Positions 9,423-17,356 of a stretch of 64,000 nt of DNA are shown here, piece after piece (within the stretch, counting starts at the first letter, position 1; every line of letters starts with the position of its first letter). The position numbers and the translations under genes are program-made. Origin of the DNA: Streptomyces sp. NBC_01314 (GTDB lineage: Bacteria > Actinomycetota > Actinomycetes > Streptomycetales > Streptomycetaceae); assembly GCF_041435215.1 (NCBI RefSeq), contig NZ_CP108394.1, positions 11,222,001 to 11,286,000 on the forward strand. The letters are read 5' to 3'. The notes under the pieces were generated by a model. That model did no database searches. It was not told where the DNA came from and saw nothing but the letters and a program-made list of their open reading frames with translations.

Positions 9423-10639
9423 CCACGCGCACGCTGGTCGTGGCCGGCCACGGAATGGCGGGCCACCGGCTGGTCGAGGAAATGCTGGCCGGCGACCGGC
9501 ACGGGCGGTGGCGCATCGTCGTACTGGCCGAGGAAGAGCGGCCCGCCTACGACCGGGTGGCGCTGTCCACCCTCCTGGGCGGCGCCCGCGCCGACGATCT
9601 CGCGCTGGCCGGCCCCGCCGTCCTGGCCGACCGCCGCCTGCGGCTGCGGCTGAACACGAAGGTGAGCGCCGTCGACCGCCGGGCCAGAAGGGTGATGTGC
9701 GCGGACGGAACCGAGTTCGGATACGACGCGCTGGTCCTGGCCACCGGCTCCAGGCCGTTCGTGCCCCCGGTCGCCGGACACGGGCTGCCGGGGTGCTTCG
9801 TCTACCGGACGGTGCAGGACGTCGAGGCGATCCGCGCGGCCGCGGTGCCCGGCCGCGCTGCCGTGGTGGTCGGCGGCGGCCTGCTGGGACTGGAGGCCGC
9901 GGGCGGCCTGCGGCTGCTGGGCATGCGGCCCCATGTGGTGGAGTTCGCCCCCTGGCTGATGGCCCAGCAGATCGACGAGGGCGGCGGCCGGGTACTGGCC
10001 GAGGCGATCACCCGGCTCGGCGTGCGCGTGCACTGCCCGAGCGCCGTCCACGCCGTCGGCGCGGGCCCGGACGGCCGCGCCGACCGCGTGGAACTGGACG
10101 ACGGCACCGTCCTTGACGCAGCCCTCGTCGTCTTCGCCGCCGGGGTACGCCCGCGCGACGAACTCCACGCCCCCGGGCTCGTGCGCGGCGAACGCGGCGG
10201 CTTCCTGGTGGACACGTGGTGCCGCACCGCGGACGAACACATCTTCGCGATCGGCGAGTGCGCGGCCGTCGAGGGCCGCTGCCACGGCCTGGCCGCCCCC
10301 GGCCTGCGGATGGCCGAGACCGTCGCCCGCCGGCTCCTCGGTGTGCCGGGCGAGGCGTTCACCGGGGCGGACACCTCCGCGAGCCTGAAGCTCCTGGGCG
10401 TGGAGGTGGCCGGTTTCGGCGACGCCCACGCGCGCTCGCACGGGGCCGTCGAGTACGTGCGCGAGGACCGGCGGGCCGGCACCTACGCCAAGGTGGTCCT
10501 GGACGCCGACGGCCGCACGGTCCTGGGCGGAGTCCTCGCCGGAGACACCCGGGCCTATCCGGTCCTGCGCGCCCTGCTCGGCCGGCCGCTGACGGCCTGC
10601 CCCGACGACCTGCTGGCCGCCCCGCCCGCCCGCTGCTGA
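9419..10639 (+). CDS. FAD-dependent NAD(P)H oxidoreductase (NirB N-terminal-like)
   Basis: 406 residues with a GTG start overlapping the previous stop (GTGA) and a strong AGGAGGAGGG ribosome site. An N-terminal VVAGHGMAGHRL nucleotide-binding motif, ERPAYDRVALS and a central VVVGGGLLGLEAAGG NAD motif match the flavin domain of NirB/NasB-type enzymes. It is a second reductase subunit of the nitrate operon, without a BFD domain. The operon ends here, 2 bp before repeat copy B. Which of the two flavoproteins feeds the reductase, or whether both do, cannot be told from sequence. Confidence 0.82.
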   Translation: MTTRTLVVAGHGMAGHRLVEEMLAGDRHGRWRIVVLAEEERPAYDRVALSTLLGGARADDLALAGPAVLADRRLRLRLNTKVSAVDRRARRVMCADGTEFGYDALVLATGSRPFVPPVAGHGLPGCFVYRTVQDVEAIRAAAVPGRAAVVVGGGLLGLEAAGGLRLLGMRPHVVEFAPWLMAQQIDEGGGRVLAEAITRLGVRVHCPSAVHAVGAGPDGRADRVELDDGTVLDAALVVFAAGVRPRDELHAPGLVRGERGGFLVDTWCRTADEHIFAIGECAAVEGRCHGLAAPGLRMAETVARRLLGVPGEAFTGADTSASLKLLGVEVAGFGDAHARSHGAVEYVREDRRAGTYAKVVLDADGRTVLGGVLAGDTRAYPVLRALLGRPLTACPDDLLAAPPARC

Positions 10640-10641
10640 AA

Positions 10642-10850
10642 ACCGTTCCTGTGGACTAAAGCGGGGGTTGGTCCGTTCAGCCGCGCGCCCCGAACGGTCC
10701 CGGGCGAGCCGGCCCCCGGCGTTCTCGGCCCCGGGGCGGCGACGCGCATCCTGTGCGTGGTCCGGGCCCGGCCAGGCCCCCGCGGCCGGAGGCCGCTGAC
10801 GGACACAGCCCTGCGCGACCCGGCCAAGTGGGTACGGCCAGAGGCGACGG
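10642..10850 (+). repeat. Intergenic repeat, copy B (structured 3' element)
   Basis: This is the partner of copy A (3906-4085), in the same orientation and also immediately after a stop codon. It is longer because of an insertion of about 26 bp near 10771-10800. The outer arms ACCGTTC/GAACGGT are conserved. The inner stem becomes GGACTAA/TTGGTCC, compatible with pairing despite changed bases, which hints at selection for structure. It lies upstream of a separate strong bidirectional hairpin. Confidence 0.75.
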
Positions 10851-10906
10851 TGTGAGCAGTTCCAACCCCCGCCCGCGCACCCGCCCGCCGTGCCCGCGGA
10901 CATGCC

Positions 10907-10960
10907 AAGACCCTGGCGGCCGTCCGGGCGCAGTGGTGCCGGACGGCCCGCCAGGGTCTT
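10907..10960. terminator. Bidirectional hairpin terminator
   Basis: Left arm AAGACCCTGGCGGCCGTCCGG pairs with right arm at 10939-10960 (one bulged base), with an 11-base loop. It sits between the convergent nitrate operon and FMN reductase gene, where it can stop transcription from both sides. Confidence 0.8.
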
Positions 10961-11097
10961 CGGCGAGCGGCGCAGGGGGTGGGCGCCGCTCGCGGCCCGG
11001 GGGCTTTCGGGCGGGGCCCCGGCCAAAGGGTGGGGCCGGGGCGGGGGCGTCACCCGGGGATGAGGGGTTCGGCCCGCGGCCGGGTGCGTGGGGAAGG

Positions 11098-11682
11098 TCA
11101 GCTGTCGTAGGGCAGGCGCGCCCTGGCCTCCTTGGTGGCCACCGCCCACCAGCTCAGCTTGTCCCACAGGACCTTGGCGGCCGCTTCCGCGCCGGCCGGA
11201 TCGATGAGGTTGCCGTCGGTGTCGAACTGCCCCCACGGCCCGTGGAAGCTGACGGCGTCGCGGACGGGGACCGCGTGCAGCTCGTTGACGATGTGGCGCA
11301 GCTGCTGGACGGCCCGCAGACCGCCGGCCAGGCCGCCGTAGCCGACGAAACCGACCGGCTTGGCGTGCCACTCGTGCTGGGTCCAGTCCAGGGCGGCCTT
11401 CAGGGCGGCGGGGAAACTGTGGTTGTACTCCGGCGTCACCACGACGAAGCCGTCCGCCGCCGACAGCCGGGCCGAGAACGCGGCGAGCAGTTCGGCGACC
11501 TCCGGTGCCGGCTCGTCGCTCAGAGCGGTGGGCAGCGGGAAGTCCGCCAGGTCGACCAGGTCCACCTCGATGTCGTCACGCTGGCCGGCGGTGCCGACGA
11601 ACCAGTTCGCGATCGTGGGGCCGAAACGGCCCTTGCGCACGCTCGACAGGATCACGGCCACGCGGATGCGGTCACTAGGCAT
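11098..11682 (-). CDS. NADPH-dependent FMN reductase (flavodoxin-like fold)
   Basis: 194 residues of the NADPH-dependent FMN reductase family. The phosphate-binding loop SSVRKGRFG is near residue 14 and TPEYNHSFP supplies the second FMN contact. It probably gives reduced FMN to a partner oxygenase; the acyl-CoA-dehydrogenase-fold oxygenase at 49397-50644 is the best partner in the cluster. The start chosen (ATG at 11682) has GAAAGGG upstream. The longer upstream frame runs into the palindromic operator and is not used. The gene has its own operator (11726-11743), so it is likely a direct target of the TetR regulator. Confidence 0.85.
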   Translation of the reverse strand: MPSDRIRVAVILSSVRKGRFGPTIANWFVGTAGQRDDIEVDLVDLADFPLPTALSDEPAPEVAELLAAFSARLSAADGFVVVTPEYNHSFPAALKAALDWTQHEWHAKPVGFVGYGGLAGGLRAVQQLRHIVNELHAVPVRDAVSFHGPWGQFDTDGNLIDPAGAEAAAKVLWDKLSWWAVATKEARARLPYDS

Positions 11683-11725
11683 GTCAGCCCTTTCACTACG
11701 GTCAGTCCTCTCCCCACAGAAGAAC

Positions 11726-11743
11726 AAACCCGCATGCGGGTTT
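11726..11743. promoter_or_regulatory. ARE-like palindromic operator 1
   Basis: A perfect 18-bp palindrome AAACCCGCATGCGGGTTT, 44 bp upstream of the FMN reductase start. The same core recurs at 36831, 47489 and 49206, each time upstream of a minus-strand gene. This is the form expected for gamma-butyrolactone receptor (ArpA-type) binding sites. Confidence 0.85.
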
Positions 11744-11776
11744 CCAAGTGGTATCGAAGAAACCGATGAGACACGC

Positions 11777-11830
11777 GTGAGCTGCCGGCTCCGCCCGGAA
11801 GAAAAATAGGGGGCGGGCCCGGCAGCTCAC
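11777..11830. terminator. Hairpin terminator after the small ORF/ligase operon
   Basis: GTGAGCTGCCGG (11777-11788) pairs perfectly with CCGGCAGCTCAC (11819-11830), with an extra inner GC-rich stem around an A-rich loop. It follows the stop of the 54-residue gene on the minus strand. Confidence 0.75.
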
Positions 11831-11842
11831 GGTCGGTCGGGG

Positions 11843-12007
11843 TCAGTCGATGCCCTGCAGTATGTGCGGTTCGGCCAGGTCGTCCTCGTACCCGGCCAGG
11901 CGGATCGGGGCGCATCTCGCCCACACCTCCAAGAAGCCCGGGTTCCCCGACGCCGGGCAGCCCCGGCTCTCCCGCGTCGCCTCCCGGTACACCTGATGCG
12001 CAATCAC
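11843..12007 (-). CDS. Small hypothetical protein (54 aa)
   Basis: A short reading frame with a GTG start at 12007 preceded by GGAAGGGAGAA and a stop just before a strong hairpin. It begins MIAHQVYREATRESRGC and contains two cysteines and an acidic C-terminus (AGYEDDLAEP). It starts 42 bp after the ligase gene ends, so it should be the second gene of that operon. I do not recognise a family. The good ribosome site, operon position and terminator argue for a real gene. Confidence 0.55.
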   Translation of the reverse strand: MIAHQVYREATRESRGCPASGNPGFLEVWARCAPIRLAGYEDDLAEPHILQGID

Positions 12008-12049
12008 CGGTGTTCTCCCTTCCCTTGGCCGGCTCGTCGGCCGGTTTGG

Positions 12050-13720
12050 TCAGCAGGCGGCGGTCTCGGAGCGGACCGCCGCCCTGCCCTGCCCGCCCGC
12101 CGTGGCCGCCTGCTCGGTCCTCGCGGAGCCTTCCCGGTCCGCGCCGGCGTCCTTGGCCGCCGTGAGGCTCTCGGCGAGCTGCCGGGCCAGCTCCAGCCGC
12201 CGGATCTTCGCGGTGGCGGTGCGCGGCAGGTCGGCGAGACGGCGCTGGACGGGCGCGCCCAGGGCGGGCTGGTCGGCGACGGCCGCCTGCCAGCGCTCCA
12301 GGTCCAGCGGTACATCGCCGCGGGTGCACACCACCGGCACGGGACGCTTGTCGGGGCCCGGCACGACGACGAGTTCGGTCAGCTCCTCCAGCCGGTGCAG
12401 CACCGCGTCCTCGACCTCCAGGGTGGAGTCGATCCCCTCGATGACGTCGACCTCGCGGTCGAGCAGGTGCAGACAGCCCCACCTGGTGCGGTAACCGACA
12501 TCGCCGCCGCGCCACCACTCGCCGATGACCTGCTGCTCGAAGCGCTCCTGCTCGCCGTAGTACGTCAGCGCCCGCCCCGCGGTGGCCACGTCGATGTAGC
12601 CGGGGGTCTCCTTGGAGGGAGTGCCGCCCCGGGACACCAGCCGGTACTTGGTCATGCCGGGCGTGGGGTAGCCCTGGCAGCGGCCGTCCGCCTTCAGCGC
12701 GTTGCGGCGCCGGTAGGTGCGGGCGGCCAGCGGACCGCACTCGCTCTGCCCGTACACCTGGAGGAACACCGGGCTGCGCCGGTCCGAGGCGTGCAGGAAC
12801 TTGTGCATCGTGCTCGGGTGGATCGCGTCGAAGGTGCTGTTGAAGTACTTGACGTTGGAGACGGGCCGGCGCGGGTCGTCCAGCATCTCCTCCCACTCCA
12901 GGAACGAGTTGGGGTGGGTCTCCAGGACACCCGGACGGTGCCTGACCAGGATGTCGGCCACGTGCGCCGGGCTGGCGTCGTTCATGAACACCATCGGCAT
13001 CCCGCGCATCTGCAGCACGGCCAGCCCCAGATACATCCGCGAATGCACGTACGACACGTGCATGGCCACCGTCTCCCGCTTGCGGATGAAGGAGACGACC
13101 TTGTCCTGCCAGTTGCCGCGGGCGCCCAGTGAACGCGCCGAGTGCACCACCAGCTTGGGAATGCCGGTCGTCCCCGACGTGTGGGTCATCAGCGCCGGCT
13201 GGTCGGGGCCGAGCAGCACCGGACGGCGCTCGGCAGCGCCCGCCAGGGAGGCGAAGGAGACGGCGCCGGGGTGGGAGCCCGTGGTGGTGATGACCCGCGC
13301 GGTCAGGTCGGCCAGCGGCAGGCCGGCCAGCTCACCGGTCAGCTTCGCCTCGTCGGTCAGCACCGTGGGCCGCTCCAGGCGCTGGAGGAGCTTGCCGATG
13401 CTCTCCCCGTCCAGGTGCGGGGAGAGCATGACCGGCACCGCGCCGATCCGGGCCGCGCCGCACGCCAGCACGGTGATGTCGAAGTTCGACGTCTTGTACA
13501 CGGCCACGTGCTCGCTGGGCCGCACACCGGCGGCCCACAGCCGGTTGGCCGTCTCGGCCACATGCCCGGCGAACTCCGCGACGGTCAGTTTCTGCCCCGC
13601 CGAGGGGAAGGCCGCGAGGTCGTGGTCGAGTGAGATCGGGGTGGTGCCGAACTTCTCGGCGGCGCGCTCGGAGACGACCCCGAGGTAGAGGAACTTCTTG
13701 CTCTTCGGAACCTTGAACAT
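12050..13720 (-). CDS. Adenylate-forming ligase (candidate ATP-dependent diazotase or aryl-CoA ligase)
   Basis: A 556-residue ANL-superfamily enzyme with intact motifs: P-loop TSGTTGIPK at 181-189, YGQSE at 323-327, hinge GDVGYRTR at 406-413 and catalytic Lys505 in PRTATAKIRR. It activates a carboxylate, or in CreM-type members activates nitrite, with ATP. The start at ATG 13720 has AGGAAGAG upstream. It is a full-length paralogue of the ligase fragment beside creE (bases 2-379). No acyl-carrier-protein gene is nearby. Given the nitrite-forming genes, a diazotase role is reasonable but is inference; CoA ligation of 3-hydroxyanthranilate or another aryl acid is the alternative. Confidence 0.85.
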   Translation of the reverse strand: MFKVPKSKKFLYLGVVSERAAEKFGTTPISLDHDLAAFPSAGQKLTVAEFAGHVAETANRLWAAGVRPSEHVAVYKTSNFDITVLACGAARIGAVPVMLSPHLDGESIGKLLQRLERPTVLTDEAKLTGELAGLPLADLTARVITTTGSHPGAVSFASLAGAAERRPVLLGPDQPALMTHTSGTTGIPKLVVHSARSLGARGNWQDKVVSFIRKRETVAMHVSYVHSRMYLGLAVLQMRGMPMVFMNDASPAHVADILVRHRPGVLETHPNSFLEWEEMLDDPRRPVSNVKYFNSTFDAIHPSTMHKFLHASDRRSPVFLQVYGQSECGPLAARTYRRRNALKADGRCQGYPTPGMTKYRLVSRGGTPSKETPGYIDVATAGRALTYYGEQERFEQQVIGEWWRGGDVGYRTRWGCLHLLDREVDVIEGIDSTLEVEDAVLHRLEELTELVVVPGPDKRPVPVVCTRGDVPLDLERWQAAVADQPALGAPVQRRLADLPRTATAKIRRLELARQLAESLTAAKDAGADREGSARTEQAATAGGQGRAAVRSETAAC

Positions 13721-13890
13721 AAGGACTCTTCCTCTGGTGAACCGAAACACGGAATAAGAACTCCCCCCGAAAACCTCGCACACGGCATTGCCGCGGAACA
13801 GAGAAATCCCGTGAATGCGTCATCTCGTGAATCCGCCCGGAAGCAATAACGGGAAGAAGGAAAGAGGGGGGGTGGGGAATGGGGAATGGG

Positions 13891-13929
13891 GAAGAGGCCG
13901 GACCGTGCGGTGCACGGTCCGGCCTCTTC
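13891..13929. terminator. Hairpin terminator after WrbA-like gene
   Basis: GAAGAGGCCGGACCGTG pairs perfectly over 17 bp with CACGGTCCGGCCTCTTC around a 5-base loop. It lies 39 bp downstream of the minus-strand gene ending at 13968. Confidence 0.85.
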
Positions 13930-13967
13930 GGCGTCTCTTCGGCAGTCTTCTTGCCGCGGCAGTCCTC

Positions 13968-14606
13968 CTACAGCGACTGCCTGAGTGCCTCGGCCACCTT
14001 CATGGTGCGTACGGTCTGGTAGCCGACGGCGGCGAGGTTGTCGTCGGTGACGTTCTGCGCGAGGTGGCCGGGAATGGCCTGCAGGCCCGAAGTGGCGCTG
14101 ACCCCGTAGGGGTTGCCGTTGCTCGGTGCGAGCAGGATGTCGTCGGTCACGCCGGGCGGCACGATCACGGCCCCCCAGTGGTAGAAGACGTTGCTCAGGG
14201 ACAGCAGGGTGGACTCCTGGCCGCCGTGCTGGGTGCCCGTCGAGGTGAAGGCGGACATCGCCTTGTTCATCAGCCCGCGCCGGGCGTGCAGTTCGAAGGT
14301 CTGGTCGATGAAGTGCTTGAGCGGGCCGGCGAGCAGGCCGTAGCGGCCCGGAGTGCCCCAGACGACGGCGTCGGCCCAGTCCAGGTCACCGATCTCGGCC
14401 ACCGCGACGTCCCGGCTGGCGGCGACGTGCTCGGTGTTCGCCTGGCTCCATTCCTTGTAGTTGGGTGCGAGCGGTTCACCGGTGATCTCCGCGACCCGGC
14501 GCAGCCGCACGTCGGCACCCGCCTTCTCCGCCGCCTCGGCAGCGGCGACAGCCAGCTTGTGGATGTTTCCGGTGGCCGAGTAATAAACGATGGCGACATT
14601 GGTCAT
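13968..14606 (-). CDS. WrbA-type flavodoxin / NAD(P)H:quinone oxidoreductase 1
   Basis: 212 residues. The N-terminal FMN loop VYYSATGNIHKLA, the GTPGRYGLLAG segment and the GNPYG motif are typical of WrbA. It is a tetrameric, soluble quinone reductase family that performs two-electron reduction of quinones. A paralogue sits at 15241-15855 with a SnoaL-like gene between, likely one operon. Family members could reduce quinone-like, diazo-quinone or azo intermediates; that role is inference. The gene is followed by a strong terminator. Confidence 0.85.
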   Translation of the reverse strand: MTNVAIVYYSATGNIHKLAVAAAEAAEKAGADVRLRRVAEITGEPLAPNYKEWSQANTEHVAASRDVAVAEIGDLDWADAVVWGTPGRYGLLAGPLKHFIDQTFELHARRGLMNKAMSAFTSTGTQHGGQESTLLSLSNVFYHWGAVIVPPGVTDDILLAPSNGNPYGVSATSGLQAIPGHLAQNVTDDNLAAVGYQTVRTMKVAEALRQSL

Positions 14607-14753
14607 GGACGTACTGCTCCCTCATCGGATTCGTGCCCGCGCCGTCCTTCCGGCTGCCGGTGCATGCCCCATCGTGTCGCGGGGCCCGGCCGGGCAGCGA
14701 TTTCTTTCCCATAGTCCGTCAGGTACCGTCCCCCTCCCGGCGCGGTTCTCTTC

Positions 14754-14809
14754 CCGCAGTCCGCAGTCCGCAGTCCGCAGTCCGCAGTCCGCAGTCCGCA
14801 GTCCGCAGG
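14754..14809. repeat. Tandem heptamer repeat (CCGCAGT)n
   Basis: Seven perfect copies of CCGCAGT plus one degenerate copy, in the noncoding gap between the WrbA-like gene and the SnoaL-like gene. It is a microsatellite-like slippage tract, and no protein is encoded across it. Confidence 0.95.
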
Positions 14810-14823
14810 CGGGGGGCGGGGGT

Positions 14824-15207
14824 TCAGCTGCCGCCCGTCTCCACGCCGGGCGGGTTGTCGATGATGTAGCGCCACAGTCCGTCCGGGCCGCGGCGGGCGA
14901 CGTCGGTGGCGGTGCCCTCGATGTGCACCCGCTCGCCGTCCGGGCCGGCGCCGTCGATGACGAAGTCGCCGATCAGCAGGGCCGTGTCGTCGTAGACGTA
15001 GGTGTGCCGCAGGCTGATCTCGATCGGGACGCCCAGGGCCAGAAAGCTGCTGGTCGCCTGCCGGCGGCCGTCACCGCTGACCACCACGCCCGGCCGCAGC
15101 ACACGGACCGCCCCGGGTTCGAAGAGCCGGTCGATGGCGGCGAGGTCCTTGGCGTTGAAGGCCTCGACAAAGGTCTGGGGCAGCGTGGCCGGGTCGCTGA
15201 CTGCCAT
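14824..15207 (-). CDS. SnoaL/NTF2-like small protein
   Basis: 127 residues with the pattern of the SnoaL-like/NTF2 fold: an N-terminal helix with FVEAFNAKDLAAIDRLF, then beta-strand-rich sequence ending GLWRYIIDNPPG. Members act as cyclases, isomerases or small hydroxylases, and many are unassigned. GAGGAGAG precedes the ATG. It lies between two WrbA paralogues in the same direction. Its resemblance to PhzA/B is only at fold level, and the phenazine condensation partner PhzF is missing, so I do not assign that role. Confidence 0.75.
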   Translation of the reverse strand: MAVSDPATLPQTFVEAFNAKDLAAIDRLFEPGAVRVLRPGVVVSGDGRRQATSSFLALGVPIEISLRHTYVYDDTALLIGDFVIDGAGPDGERVHIEGTATDVARRGPDGLWRYIIDNPPGVETGGS

Positions 15208-15240
15208 GTTCTCTCCTCAAGCGTTCTCATCAGGTGGTCG

Positions 15241-15855
15241 TCAGGCGGCGGCCCGGACAGGTGCGGCGGCCTTCAGGGCCGCCGCGACATGGATGGTGCG
15301 GCGGGTCTGGTAGGCGATGGCGCCGACGTTCTCGTCGTGGATGAAACCGATGCGGTTGCCGGCGACGGTGCTCGCGCCGTACGGGTTGCCGTTGTTCTTC
15401 TCGTACAGCACCGGATCGGCGGAGCCGGTGGCGACGATGACCGATCCCCAGTGGCAGACGGCGTTGTGCAGCGCGAGGATCGCGGTCACCTGGCCGCCGT
15501 GCTCGGCGGAGCCGGAGGCGAAGGCGGAGACGGCCTTGTGCAGCAGGCCGCCGTGGATCGACAGCGACGAGGTGGTGTTGATGAACTGCATCAGCTGCGG
15601 CGCGGCGAGGCCGAAGTGGACGGGTGTGCCGAGCAGCACGGCGTCGGCCCACTTCAGATCGTCCACGGACGCCTCGGGTATCTCCAGGGCGTCGGCCGCG
15701 TGCTCGTCGGAGCCGGGCCGTCCCGTGGCGGCGGTCTCCGGCACCCGGCGCAGCCGTACCTCGGCGCCCTGTTCGGCGGCGGCGTCGGCCGCGGCCCGGG
15801 CGAGCCGGTAGGTGGAACCGGTGGACGAGTAGTAGATGACGGCGACGTTGGTCAT
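15241..15855 (-). CDS. WrbA-type flavodoxin / NAD(P)H:quinone oxidoreductase 2
   Basis: 204 residues, beginning MTNVAVIYYSSTGSTYRLA, with GTPVHFGLA and NNGNPYGAS. It is clearly paralogous to the gene at 13968-14606 but diverged in the middle. AGGGAG lies upstream of the ATG at 15855. It is a soluble FMN-dependent quinone reductase, with the same possible role in reducing quinonoid or N-N intermediates. Two copies in one operon suggest different substrates or a mixed oligomer; neither can be shown from sequence. Confidence 0.85.
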   Translation of the reverse strand: MTNVAVIYYSSTGSTYRLARAAADAAAEQGAEVRLRRVPETAATGRPGSDEHAADALEIPEASVDDLKWADAVLLGTPVHFGLAAPQLMQFINTTSSLSIHGGLLHKAVSAFASGSAEHGGQVTAILALHNAVCHWGSVIVATGSADPVLYEKNNGNPYGASTVAGNRIGFIHDENVGAIAYQTRRTIHVAAALKAAAPVRAAA

Positions 15856-15959
15856 GTGGGTGGCTCCCTGGGCGTACCGGTGACTCGGGTGGCGTGCGGG
15901 GACGTTCGGCATCGTGGTCCGCCGCCCGGCACGGCGGCAACGAAGCGTCCGCGAGTGCG

Positions 15960-17174
15960 TCAGGTCGTGCGGGCGGCGCGCAGGACACCGGCGGTGGCGA
16001 CCGCCAGAGCCGCGGCCAGGAACAGTGCCAGCGAGGAGAAGTCCGAGAAGCCGACGGCGAGCTGGGCGCCGGCGCCGGCCCCGACGTTGAGGGTGAAGCC
16101 GTACACCGCGATCGCGGTGGTCTGAGCGGCCCCGGCCCGGGCGCCGACGCTCTGGATGAGTGCCGGACCGAGCGTGGAGAACCCCGCCATGAACGCGAAC
16201 AGGGCGGCCCCCAGGGCGAGGGCGCTGTCGGCGCCGCCCGCCGCGGCCAGCATCGCGGCGGTGGTGACCACCAGGGCCCCGCCCGCACGGCGCGGTGCGG
16301 AGAGCCGGCTCAGGGCGGGGGCGAGCAGCACGGCGATCAGCAGCGCCGGCAGGGCGCTGGCGCGCAGCGCCAGCAGGGCCGGGCCGTCGTCGGCCATGCC
16401 CGCGGGACCGTGCAGCTGGACACCGGTGTAGGCGGCGGTCAGGCTCGCCGCGCCGACCATGATGACCAGGTACAGCGTGATCATCCGGCCGCCGAGGACG
16501 CTCCGCAGACCCGACCCCGACCCCGTACTCGTGCCTGTGCCTGTGCCTGTGTCCGTGGTGCCCGCGTCCCCGCGCTCCCCGGGCAGCAGCACACGCCAGG
16601 ACACGGCGGCACCGGCCAGCAGCAGGGGCACGGTCCCCCAGAACACCCATTTCCAGCCGAGCAGCGACGCCACGAGCTGGGCCTCGGCCTGGCCGATCAC
16701 CACGGTGGCGCCCATACAGGCGGAGACCACGGTCAGGGCCAGGGAGACCCGGTGCGGGGCCATGCGGGCATGCAGATACGCGTACGACATGGGGATGAAC
16801 GAGCCCGCGAACAGCCCCTGCAGGGCGCGCAGGGCGACTCCGGTGCCCAGGGACGTCACCAGCGGCAGCAGGGCGGTGACGACGGTCATGGCCAGGACGC
16901 TCATGACCATGACGGTGCGCCGTCCCCAGCGGGTGGCCAGCGGGCCGCTGACGAGCGAGCCCGCCGCGTGGGCGAAGGCGAACGCCGTCGTCGACAGCGC
17001 CGCCGACTCCGTCCGCACGCCCCAGGCGGCGGCGAGTTCGGGCATGAGCGGAATGGTGACGTACATCTGGCCGACCACGAGCACGCCCATGAGGGACACG
17101 GTCGTCACGGTCGCGGCGAACGGTGCTGTCCGTGACGTCGCCGAAGGCGCTTCGGCAACCGATAATTTCGACAT
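15960..17174 (-). CDS. MFS transporter (arabinose-efflux-like, 12 TM)
   Basis: 404 residues with about twelve hydrophobic helices and the MFS loop-2/3 motif GPLATRWGRRTVM. This is the YnfM/AraJ-like drug:H+ antiporter group. An AGGA sequence precedes the ATG. It is probably an exporter for the cluster product or a toxic intermediate. It lies between a WrbA gene and a second MFS gene, all on the minus strand. Confidence 0.88.
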   Translation of the reverse strand: MSKLSVAEAPSATSRTAPFAATVTTVSLMGVLVVGQMYVTIPLMPELAAAWGVRTESAALSTTAFAFAHAAGSLVSGPLATRWGRRTVMVMSVLAMTVVTALLPLVTSLGTGVALRALQGLFAGSFIPMSYAYLHARMAPHRVSLALTVVSACMGATVVIGQAEAQLVASLLGWKWVFWGTVPLLLAGAAVSWRVLLPGERGDAGTTDTGTGTGTSTGSGSGLRSVLGGRMITLYLVIMVGAASLTAAYTGVQLHGPAGMADDGPALLALRASALPALLIAVLLAPALSRLSAPRRAGGALVVTTAAMLAAAGGADSALALGAALFAFMAGFSTLGPALIQSVGARAGAAQTTAIAVYGFTLNVGAGAGAQLAVGFSDFSSLALFLAAALAVATAGVLRAARTT

Positions 17175-17320
17175 ACACCGATCCTGCGGGGGGTGTCACC
17201 GGCCCGGCAATCGAACGGCCCGCTATGCGTCAAGTCCCCCGCGCCCGGCAGGAGACGGCCCTGCGGAAAACGCCGAACCCCCGCACCCGCGGGGGAACGA
17301 ACGGGGCGAGGGGACGGCGT

Positions 17321-17346
17321 CCGGCGCACCCGGTGGGGTGCGCCGG
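17321..17346. terminator. Hairpin terminator after DHA2 transporter gene
   Basis: CCGGCGCACCC pairs with GGGTGCGCCGG around a short loop, 11 bp beyond the stop of the minus-strand transporter at 17357. Confidence 0.75.
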
Positions 17347-17356
17347 GGCAGCGGGG

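Noticed and set aside
7980..10639. NirB-type nitrite reductase
   Set aside because: Both proteins have the flavin (and in one case BFD) parts only; the siroheme/ferredoxin-like reductase domains are absent.
14754..14809. CRISPR array
   Set aside because: The repeats are 7-bp units in direct tandem without spacers; no cas genes are nearby.
14824..15207. PhzA/B-like condensing protein implying a phenazine product
   Set aside because: The similarity is only at the NTF2-fold level, and PhzF and PhzG are absent, so phenazine formation is not supported.
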